Assembly (NCBI RefSeq): GCF_037975245.1
Contig: NC_092580.1
Span: forward strand, 5,120,501-5,184,500
Length of the DNA stretch: 64,000 nt
DNA from: Apostichopus japonicus
Lineage: Eukaryota > Echinodermata > Holothuroidea > Aspidochirotida > Stichopodidae
Reading direction: 5' to 3'
The position numbers and the translations under genes are program-made. Below the pieces are notes generated by a model. That model was not told the origin of the DNA. It did not search any database and was given only the letters and a program-made list of their open reading frames with translations. Shown here one piece after another: positions 24,901 through 35,800 of the stretch (the first letter of the stretch is position 1; every line of letters starts with the position of its first letter).

Positions 24901-25300
24901 ATACATATCCACACTTGCATTCACATGTATGCACAAACGAACCGAGTAAGTGTGCCAAATCATGACTATGTTACATTTGAAGAGCCTCAGAGCGCAACCA
25001 TTATTGATTGTAGCGGGAGGTTAAAATGATTAAGTTGTCCAGGGAGAGACCCATGGAAGGGTCAATAATAGATGGAGGTGTCCTCCTCCCGGCCCTCCGA
25101 GAGATTTGTTAAAAATGGTGAGTGCAAGTTATATGCAAAGTGGTGCGACATGTTTTGCAATTTTTTAAACAATGTTGTAGAATTTTCTACTCTTATCATA
25201 TTATAGGCTGTACCGCATACATTTTGTTCTTATATTTATGAACTTACACTATGATTTTTGGAGTACTATTCAGCTGTCTCCATGGAGGGGAGAGGATCGG
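21960..25300. other. Stretch with no recognised gene
   Basis: Mixed-composition DNA. 23930-24260 is very AT-rich with many GATATCA-type palindromic words. Short ORFs on both strands have no motifs. 25040-25100 and 25275-25345 are short GC-rich patches ahead of the small ORF at 25518. Confidence 0.5.
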
Positions 25301-25517
25301 TCGATGAGTCCCCGATTATTTCCGGGGAGGGAGTAGGAGCTCCTATAATTAAGTATATGTGGTTTCGCCCCTGCCTCGGAGTAGGGAGTTTGAAACAGAT
25401 TCGCACCCATTAATCTATTATAATATTAGACTCTACCTAATATTGGTGAGACTCAGGAGCATCGGTTTGGTAAAACTTGTTTGTTGTAAATGAGGTATAC
25501 AAATGTGTCACTTTCAG

Positions 25518-25676
25518 ATGTCCGCCGAATTGCCTCAGAAGAAAATGTGGTACAGCACTACCACCGAGGAAGACAACAATTACCTTCTTGTTCCTGGACA
25601 AACGAAAAAACCTATAGTAGGCGGAGCCAAAGGGATTATGTTCCGCACGGGGCGTGGTCTAAAGCATCACTCATAA
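25518..25676 (+). CDS. Possible 52-residue small protein, unrecognised
   Basis: The frame runs from ATG to TAA, starting MSAELPQKKMWYSTTTEEDN and continuing NYLLVPGQTKKPIVGGAKGI to MFRTGRGLKHHS. A splice-acceptor-like tract (TGTCACTTTCAG) ends exactly at the ATG, which would suit a coding exon preceded by a 5'-UTR exon. The composition is balanced and protein-like, hydrophilic, with a basic C-terminus and no signal peptide or membrane segment. I do not recognise the family. It is short enough to occur by chance, and it could be one exon of a larger gene. It lies 3.2 kb upstream of the ABCD1/2-like start on the same strand but shows no link to it. Confidence 0.35.
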   Translation: MSAELPQKKMWYSTTTEEDNNYLLVPGQTKKPIVGGAKGIMFRTGRGLKHHS

Positions 25677-26327
25677 TCAGGTTCAGCTGGTACTTATTTA
25701 TTTAGGTCGGATCCTCCCCCATGTCACATGCAGACATAAGCTTCATCTGTGGAACTTGAAGCAATTCCAAACGCAATACAATAGTCTCTGTCTTCGAAAG
25801 TCATCTCCGTCATAATTCATTCGCTGATCAAAGGACAATTCAGTCTGCGGTGAGTAAAAAAAGAGCTAAAACCGTTCCTGATCGCTAGGAACAAAAGTCT
25901 TCGTCTGTATCACTGGTTAAACATTTCTAAATTAGCATAAGAATAACTGATACTTCGATTGATACTACTAGCGTGACCGAGTAGCCTAGCTTACAAAGTT
26001 ACAGTACAGTAGTGGTACCAATTTCACGAACAATTAAATGGGCATGGCTAAATATGAATTTCCACGATTAAATTCCAGTCGGAAATATTTCTGTGCTTGG
26101 CAGTAAATTCAGTCAAGTTTCATGCTTTTGATCAAAATAGCAATTTCACTTTTTGCATAATTTCGCTTGGTAGAAACAGTACGATCACTGTAGTACATAG
26201 GCCTACTGCATGTTGGCTATATAGTATGATTAGTACTAATATAACTTGGCTAGTAGTAATATATTATTATAAGGCAATACGCTGAGATACAGTAATAACA
26301 CACAATCTTGAAAAAGGGTATACATTA

Positions 26328-28172
26328 TTGATTAGGCTGACCATATTTAAGTTTTGAAAATCCGGGACACCTGTTATAATTGCCGTCCTGGGGGAGGAGT
26401 CTAAGTGGAGGTGGTTCCCCTGTCCTTTAAGACATTTTTATGGGCTTAAAGGGAGTGAAGACTCTCACACAAAGAAACGTCATATGCGGGTAATCTGAAC
26501 TAGTTTCGAATGAAGTGTAACAGAAGTGTTAGACACCACCACTGATCCCAGAAAATACACACACAGCTTGCTACCGTTGGTAACTAGACAGTAGTGTACA
26601 GTCAATACATGCAGCTACGGTCAATACCCACAACACAGTGTACATAGCAGCGATGGACATCTCAGGTCCAGATAAAAGATAACAAGGTATCATGTTTCAT
26701 AACTGTCTGCATTTTGTAGCGACAAGAAAAAAACTTCACTTTTTTTAGAGCGCGGAACACGGTTTGGGGCGAGCTCGAGTCTTCAATGCCTTTAAATAAA
26801 GGTATGCTGTATTGAACCTAATTATGCGAAATAGATATATGGTCACGTTTGGTCAAAATTCTTTAACTGTTTTCATACCACTCTGGAGGAAAATAGCTCC
26901 AGATGAGTACTTTTTGAAACCTAACAATTATAAGCACTCTATAATTTGGGGCCTATACAGACTACCTTTAAGGGTGCTCAGATGCAAAATGTTGATACTA
27001 TAAGGGCAGGTTTTAAGTCAAGTTAATTTGGAACAATTTCCTTTTTCCTTTTTCGCTATATATTTGTAGCGCTTTTATATAATTTTCTAATAAAATTGAA
27101 GATCTAGGCCCACTGTCATAACTTACATTTTGGTATTTTTGGAGCAATTGTGTGTTGCTTTCTTCATTTCGTAGACTTTACATCATGTAATATGAGTCCA
27201 TGTACCAGATGCACCGTAAAAGCACCGTGACACTGTAGTGTTAGTACTTCTGCAAAGGCTACAGAAGGCTACGTACATAGCAGTACTAAACAAATCAGTG
27301 ATACTCTTGCACTTTGGATCACTGTGATTGCAGATGCTTGTTATTTGTTAGCCTATCACATGCTAGGAATGCAGTACAAAACATAATTTAAAAATGTTGA
27401 TGTACTAGCCAACTTCACAACTTTTGCATAAGGTAGCATGGTGGGCTCATAATTGACACACTTTTCATCAACAATGTCTATCAAAGAAAAATCCAAATTA
27501 ATCAACTGTATGCATTTTTTGTATGTGTAGTTCCTCAGAAATTCAATGATTTCAAAACTTTTATTGTTCAGTGCCTATGCAATGTACAATTGAGCAGAAT
27601 TTGACCACAAAATGTCTGCTGTGTCAAGTTCTTTCATACCCCGAAATTGACACATTCGTCGAAAGCTAACTGTAACTTTTGTGTAAGTATACATCCATTG
27701 ACTCTGGATGCTGTTTGCTATACTCTGAGCCTTTAAGCTCAGACAGGTCAGGTCCCAGAGAGTAGTGGTATCATATTGAGGTAATTTTGGTTATTTTTAG
27801 GTAGTAAGAACTTGGGGGTAGGGTGTTAAGCAACATAATTTGATCAGCACATACCTGAAAGGTATTCAAACTCATGAAATATGTAACACTGCTTCGCTGC
27901 AAAAAGTTTAGGTTGCCTGCTGTATCGTTGATAGTAATATTTGAATGACGTCAATTACTAAGGTGTGCAATTATGAAGCCTTAACTATACACACTACACA
28001 GTAGGCTATACGTACCCTTTACAAAATATTACATTTTTACAACATTATTATTAATTTATATGTTGGACATTTTTGCCAAATCAAGGACATTTTCAGGGAC
28101 ACTTGTTCTTCAGGGACGACACATTGGAATCTGGGACTGTCCCCAAAAAGATTGGGGACATACGGTGAATCT
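26328..28172. mobile_element. Probable decayed DNA transposon, about 1.85 kb
   Basis: The left end GATTAGGCTGACCATAT..AATCCGGGACAC and the reverse complement of the right end GATTCACCGTATGTCCCC..GGGGACAGTCCC share the pattern TGACCATATGTCCC-type terminus followed by a GGGACA block. The resemblance is imperfect and no clean target duplication was found. The interior has no coding domain. Confidence 0.4.
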
Positions 28173-28916
28173 TAATATCGCCTTAATATTATTATTTTAC
28201 ATACAGTACCATGGAGTCTTGGACTGCTGCCTAGTTTAACATTAATTATCATCTTATCATAGCCTAAGTTAAAAATCTTCAAATATCGTACACTACTGTA
28301 CTTGTGTTTTAAATTGGTTAAGACTCAGCTAGCCCTATTATCCAATCGTCTAAATACGGATGGTGCTCTTAAATATTTTAAGCGACCACTTCAGCACTCA
28401 TTAGGCCTACATTAGAGATCTTCATGAAGTCTGAAGTTCATTTGTTAAGTGAGCTATAGTGCCACTATTCAATCCACACAGAAGCCTGCCATCGATAATA
28501 AAAAACCTATCCCATGGGACAATTCTGTGAAACAGAGGTGAAAGAATGTCAAACCCTCCATGCTTACTGGTATTAATGTACAGGTAGTCTTTGTGCTCTA
28601 CAAGAGAACAATCAGAGACCCTAAATACAGAACTTGTTCAATTTCTTTAAATCTGCAGGTGGACTATTGACACAGTCAAGATATAGTGATCTGTCATTGC
28701 TTCTGTGACATGGATTTCCAACTTGCTAAGTGCTCCATCATAGTGTGCGTGTAACAGTATACATACCGAGAACACCATGACAGGAAGAACTTAAATTTAC
28801 ACAGTTTGGATATATTCTTTGAAGATTGAGCAGATTTTTTTTATAGAAATCTAGATAAAATAAATCAGCAATCCTGAAGTTTCTCTCTGCAAGTACCGCT
28901 GGAATTTTTTTCAAAG
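28173..28916 (+). promoter_or_regulatory. Upstream region of the ABCD1/2-like gene
   Basis: This holds the presumed promoter and 5' UTR. No TATA box or initiator could be assigned with confidence. Composition is ordinary AT-rich until the GC-rich first exon begins. A separate 5' non-coding exon cannot be excluded. Confidence 0.3.
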
Positions 28917-29882
28917 ATGGCAAGCTTATCACAGGCAAGAGAATTGATAAAGAGGAACATTGGGGATCCCAAGATGGTCGCAGCTGGAATTGTAGCAACG
29001 TTACTGGCCGGTTACGGGGCCAAGGGCCTGGTCACGGCAGTTTACAACAGCAGTGAACCGAACGACTCCCCGGCAACCGCCCTCGTACGGGTCGTATCGA
29101 AGCCGTCCCTGCTGATCTACGGCAGTTCCAGCCGCAAGGCTAGCCAAGCCAAGGAGAAAGCCAAACAGAAGAACATAGCTGTGGACAGGGAATTCTTTCA
29201 GCGCATCTGGAGGATTCTGAAGATCATTTTGCCGGGGGTGAGATGCCGAGAGTTTGGAATCCTGTTCCTCCACTCGGCCGCTTTAATATCGAGGACGTTT
29301 CTTTCGTTGTACATTGCGCAGTTGGAAGGTATGATGGTGAAAGCCATCGTCCAGACCGACGCTTACCAGTTCGCCGTGGTCCTGAGCCAGTGGATAGGTA
29401 TCTCGATACCGGCCACCTTCATCAACAGTGCAATCCGTTTCCTGGAGTGCAGTCTCGCCCTGGCGTTCCGCACCAGACTAGTGAAACACTCTTACCAACT
29501 CTACTTCAGGAACCAGACGTACTACAGGGTCGGCAACTTGGACAGCCGGATCGCCAACGCCGACCAGAACCTGACGGAGGACATAACCAACTTCTGCGAT
29601 TCCATCGCCCATCTCTACTCGCATCTGACCAAACCCATCTTGGACGTCGTCATCATGACGTACTCCCTGGTGAATATGGCAAATGAGGGCAACGCACAGT
29701 CCGGTTTCCCAGCACTTCTGGCCGCCTGTGTTCTATATACCACCTTCAAGCTCTTGCGATTGGCGTCACCAAAGTTTGGCAAGCTGGTAGCAGAAGAGGC
29801 ATCGAGGAAAGGTCAATTGAGATACTGCCACTCTAGGGTCATCACAAATTCAGAAGAAATTGCCTTCTATTCTGGCCATGAG
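28917..29882 (+). CDS. ABCD1/2-like: ABCD1/2-like exon 1 (start codon and most of the membrane domain)
   Basis: This exon holds 322 codons from ATG to GAG, then the donor GTGAGT. The start was chosen because the context AAG-ATG-G is good (A at -3, G at +4) and the hydrophobic [15 protein letters not shown] segment follows directly. The open frame continues 42 nt past the donor; those codons do not match the family and are intronic. Human ABCD1 also has one very long first exon ending at the same GHE position. The exon is markedly more GC-rich than the DNA on either side. Confidence 0.93.
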
Positions 29883-32800
29883 GTGAGTCTCTTCTTATAT
29901 ACCCTCAGAGATGGATGTAGCTAATGGACGAAGAATGTCCATTTTTTCAAACATTCAGACTCTTTCAAATTGCTCACTCTGAGACTATGTATCTTCTGCA
30001 AAACATTTGAAAAGAGAGAACCGGCCTTGCAAGGTTCTATTGTAGCAGTTAACCTTTCCTTCCTGCAGTTGCTTAAATCCTTTTTTTCATAACTAAAAGA
30101 GAAAAAAAAAATTGTCCAAGTATAATGTTTGCAATTAAATTAAATTTCTTTAAAAGAGTGAATCTCAATTAAATTACCGTATTATTTACTGCACGTCGTT
30201 CGATACTACTTCATTGTTTGTTAGATCGAACAAGACCAGCTGTGGCAGAAATACAGACAGGTTGCTAAGCAGATGACGATGATATTTCGTAAGAGACTCT
30301 GGTATATTATGCTGGAACAGTTTCTGATGAAATACGTCTGGAGTGCCTCAGGAATGACCATGGTCGCAATTCCAATTTTGACTGCAACGCCGACGAATCC
30401 TGGTAAATATGATTCTGATATTTCCTCCCCTTTGTTGTTTGCAGAGTTTTTGGAGTCAAAATGTCTGTTGAAATGAACAACTACACTTTCAGTTGTTATG
30501 ACTATTGGCATTACCAGAGACTTTATCATAGGAGAGAGGAAGGGGGAGGGTAAGGGGCAGGGAAACAGCATAACTGTTGTGTCCCAGCCATCCCTCCCCC
30601 TCCCCTACCCTCAGGATCTCCACCTCCCTGCCTTACATATTTCAAATCTGATCTTGTATGGTGAGCTTAACATCTTCTGCACGACCCTACAGTACAGGGG
30701 TAATCATATATACCTTGTGAACAAACATCGTTGTATATACAGTCTGTTACAGTATTAATATTTTCCCATCTCCGTAGTTTTTAACTATAAAGGAGACTGT
30801 GTCACGCTTTTGATTTGGGAAGGATTTGGCATTTTGTTAAAAATTTGCAAACATGTTGATTTACTCATTTCCATTGGTACACTTTTTCACTTGTGTTAAG
30901 CTCTCTTTCCTCCAGTATCATGAACAAACAACAACCAAGGCTACAAACTAGATCAATGGCAGTCTTAACCTTGGCCTTAAAATAGAATTGTAGTCTTTCT
31001 AATTGTACCGTGGTTTAAAGGAGCACAAATGACTTTACAAACCGAAAAAGCAGAAACACCTTCTGTGTTGAATACTTTACTAATATATGTTCACATAAAT
31101 TGATATAATACGTAATAAATAATGCCCTGGGAAGAAAAGGGCATTTTGATGGAGTTGATGGTAATCAAGTGCACTTAATTTGTATATTATTAGCATATTC
31201 ATTACTAACACTTGCAGGTGTTTGTGGATACTCACAAGAGGTTTGGGGCTATTTACCAAACTCTCTGAGTATTTCTCAAAACTAAATCGATACATAATCT
31301 GACCAGTGTTTCTTCACCCGAAGACTCATGCAGTACTTAACTAACGAGCAGTAATTAAGGCATCAATAAATAAGCAGGCAGTAATTCTGTTTAGTTATAA
31401 GGCCACCAACTATGCACACCTATTCATGTGTACAACTGTGAATATCCAGTGTTCAAAGAATCCACTGTAGCTTGCTGTAAAGCTATGCATTCATCTATTC
31501 ATTTTGAACTGATTAACCTGTGTCCCCATTCGTTAGCTCTCGAGTGATTTGATCCGATTAATGATTCGTGTTTAATTGGCTTCTCTCGACCCTAACCTCC
31601 GTTTTTGCCCACAGAACCAAAAGTTCATCAAACTATCTCTTTGATCTTGTAGATATTAATAACTGTAATCAGTGTCTCATATCAGATTGAGATATTCCAA
31701 GTGTTATTTACATAACAAAAGAACACTTTGACAAGATGTTATATATTAATTTATTATGAAAAGAGTTCTGCAACTGCCGTGTAGTGCACAACTAACAGAT
31801 TAACTGTGCTACTGAGTGATCAACATAGACACTTTGTAATACCTATCAGTGGTCAGTCTAGATAACTGTCTTCATCATGGCTGCTCAAATTTTTTTTTTG
31901 GGGGGATGAGGGAAGTGGGGGGGATGAGGGAAGCGGGGGGGGGGGTGAGGGAGGGAATGCTCATGTCAATGCTCATGACACTTCACTCAGTTCAGAGTAA
32001 GCTACTGCTATGTTCGTTATGGTGCATTTTAAAGATAGAAAGTTTAGCTAGGGTGCTCCCTTCATTAATGGTCATACACTATCTGCTATGGTCATATTGG
32101 ACTTTTTCTGGTTTCTCCATTAATAAACACTGTTTGTGTAGTCCAAATGCATACATGGGCTTGTATCACCTTAGATCTTTGTGTTGCCAACTTCTTGCCA
32201 TCATCTCTTTTCTCCTGCCTTGTAAACCCCCTCCCCCTCCCCCCGCACTTACCTCTCTCCCCTACCATTCTCATACTACAGTATATAGCATTTTAACTGT
32301 GTACATCACTTGACTTGTTGTATTAGTCTATTACATTACTTTATCCACTTGGCCACAGCACCTGTGTTCAAGGCAGCCTGACTACTATACAGTGGATGCT
32401 AAACTGTTTTGTCATGATTTCAAACCCTCTATGTCAGGTGCAGCAGTTGTGTCTTTCTTAAAAAAGTTTTTGCGAGAAATATCGATGAATAAATCAAGTT
32501 ATTGTAATATTTTCTTTTAATATACTGTGAATATTATCTCTCTTCCATAATCTTTAGATGGCTCTCAAATGGAGGACATTGAAGCGATGAGTTTGCGGTC
32601 GCAGGCCTACACGACAGCCAAGAACCTGTTGATCAACGGTGGTGATGCTATCGAACGAATTCTGTCTTCTTATAAAGAGGTGAACTGCTTAAATATATTT
32701 GTTATATAGTTGTTTGTATTTCTAGTACATAACCTTCTCCAGTAAATATAACCCAGGGTGATAGAACACTTGGAAGTACGTCTGGTGAAATTGGGAGGAA

Positions 32801-35800
32801 TGTTTGCACATTTTCCTGTAAAATTAGAAGGATAGTCCAGGTGTTGACCTTATTTTAACTGATAAAATATAATTTATAATTTTAGGTTTACAGTCTTGTT
32901 CAGGGCCAAGGCCCTCTCACACGACTTTACAACTTAACCCTGGTCATTGGTAACTTATCACACCTACACACCAAAGTGTGCACAATTCAATCAATCTCTC
33001 CTGGGGCACCACAACCACGTGTCCCTCGTTACCTCCCAAGTCCCCATTTATACACCTGGGTGAAGAGAGCCAATGGAGGTAAAGCGCCTTGCCAGAGGAC
33101 ACAACGTAATGATCTGGCCAGGGCTCAAACCTGTAATCCTTAGACCACAAGTCCACTGCCTTAACCACTTGACCACAATGCCCTCACAATCAAGATTCCC
33201 AAAAATCACAGTGAAATTATCATTCAATTCTTATCTGTGTTTTTTTTTGAGCTGTTGGTATTTGGAGTTGTCATATTTTGTACCAAAACTAATGTAAGTT
33301 TGATAACGGGCAATATCAACCCAACTCATCTCTCTCCACACTCGAGCCTATAACACAGGTGGATGTATTCTTTCTCTTGTGTCCATTATTAGATTACAGA
33401 GTTAGCCGGTTACACATCGAGAGTATACGAGATGTTGACAGTGTTTGAAGAGGTCGGGAAGGGCACGTACATCCGGACGACCGTCAGCAACAGGAATGGC
33501 ACCGACGACAAAGTTGCCGACAGGGTCCGTAAACCGCTAGCAATTCAAGGTCAGAACACATACCTGTACTCAGCCAGTATTGAGGCCATTTTGGTTGATA
33601 CCAGACAAAACCTTTTCTGTCCATTATTCAGATGGTCAAACTGATCTTGTAATCAGTTCACCAATATACCACCATATAATTTGCTCAGAAGCAAAAGATT
33701 AAGTAGAAAAACCATAAATTCATAATACAGTGTAAGTTGAATAAAAACTCCTCTTATTCACTATCGGCAGTTTCAATGTAAGCATTTTATTGTTTTATTA
33801 GCGTCATTCATGGAAAGGTAATGTAATTTGCCTTGTAGCCAGCCCGTGTGTCAGATACAGTGGTCTGTGTAAACCTCCTCTCTTTCTGGCCAAGCCACGA
33901 CGCATTATCCTTGCATTTGGAAATGGTTATGGTAACAATTTTACGGTCCGCCTATTGAGTTAAGACGCAAGATATATACAAGATATACGAACATGCTATA
34001 TAGAAAGAAACTTTCATTGAGCGGATTTTCCTAGAAAGAGGGAGGATTTTAGGTGGTTTTTCATAGGACTGAATTTACAAAACTGTGTGTTGAATAAATA
34101 TATACAGAAATGATGCATACATATTTAAATTTGTTAATCTGTGTATTTCATAGAATGCTTGGGGCTTTATCTGTGTATTTCATAGATTGCTGTGGCTTTA
34201 TCTGTGCATTTCATAGACTGCTTGTGGCTTTATCTCTGTATTTCATAGACTGTTTTGGGCTTTATCTGTGTATTTCATGGAATGATTTGGGCATTTTCTG
34301 TGTATATGTCATAGACTGCTTTAAGCATGATCTGTGTATTTCATAGACTGCTTTGGTTTTTTACTATCATGCATATTGATAAAGAGTGCTATGATTAGTC
34401 TGTAGTTTAGTCAATGGCATTTATGCCATGTGTTAATGCACATGGTGTAGATGTTGTATGAAACCCCCAAAGGCCTCAAGATGCACTTGTTGCACTTAAG
34501 TGTATATATCTTGTGTAGTTTTGAAGATAAGGGGCAAGCAAAGTTTAGTTTTACATTTGTTGCCAGTGTCTCAATGATAAGAGCAATGCAAAGGTCAGGT
34601 TAAAAAAAGGTGTATTTTTCATTAGCTCAGGCTACACGGTTACAAGGTTCCAGGGATAGGTTTTAACCCTGGATGTCATTGACTATCATTTGAATAAGCC
34701 CAACAACCAGACCACAGTGGGTAGGACTGTTTTTTCTGCAGTGCTTGGAATGTCGATTTTAATGCCGATTCAATGCCTTGCCGATTTCAATACGTACCTG
34801 AGCAAGCCTTGCCAGTTTTAATACATCGCTGAAAACATATTATTTTAGAATTGCCTTTGATGTTTGAACTGTACAGTATTTTTTGTATCACCATAGCTTT
34901 ATTGTATTTTTCTATCCTATTATAAGTTTTATGGTGTACACCTTTTAGGCGATATATTTCTACTATTTGCTTTTGAATGTTTCCTGTATTTTAAATGTTT
35001 CCTGTATATTAATTGTTTCAGTTCCTGTAAAGCGTTTCGAGCAGCGTTGCTGATGAACGCGCTATATAAGTACTTTTTTATTTTATTATTATTTAATAAT
35101 TACAGCTATATTACCCAATCATATGCTCATGTTGAGTACATTGAGTTTACATGTTATGCAGCCTGGTAGAACTTACACGGGTGGGGGGGGGGGGGGGAAC
35201 CCTAAGATGTCATGACTTTTAGAGGAAGTTGGTAAAATAGAAGTGCTTAGATGCAAAATGGTTCAGTAATTTTCAACTTCTGAATCAATGTAACAGAAAT
35301 GTTGACTTTAGGTTGTACTGCATTTACATGTTATATTTTTATGCACTGCACACTAGGACATTTCTTAATATTCTGTCTGCCAGTGTGAGGTGGTGACCCT
35401 CCTCCCAATTTCTTTTAGGGGGGCCTCCAAGAAGTATACATGGTTGAGCCCTTACTGCCATGGACTAACAGAACTGCAGGTGGGGGGGGGGGGATTCCTT
35501 TCAGTCAGTATTAATTGAAAATTATATCCACATGCAAGGATTAAAAAAAAACCAAAACATAAACTGAGATTGAGATTTCTGCTGTTTTGACATATTTCAG
35601 GAGATGTCACAACTACTGACGACTCGCTGATTATTGCCCAAGATTTACCAATCATCACTCCCACAGGAGATGTGGTCGTGTCCAGCTTATCCATAAAGGT
35701 TTGTCTGAGAAATCATTATCTTTTCATAACACCAATTACCTCGCTATTTGAGCTTCGCAAAGCTCGACCAGCATTTTGCGATAAAAGCAGCTGAACTGAT

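Noticed and set aside
28738-28998. 86-codon minus-strand ORF across the ABCD1/2-like start
   Set aside because: It overlaps the 5' UTR and first codons antisense, with no motif or splice support.
29243-29686. 147-codon plus-strand ORF inside ABCD1/2-like exon 1
   Set aside because: An out-of-frame shadow of a GC-rich coding exon.
29883-29924. Extension of ABCD1/2-like exon 1 to the in-frame stop at 29924
   Set aside because: A strong donor GTGAGT follows GHE, the codons after it do not match the family, and exon 2 continues the protein in frame.
32890-33187. Functional tRNA gene on the minus strand
   Set aside because: A and B boxes are present but the acceptor stem and correct arm spacing are missing, and a SINE body follows.
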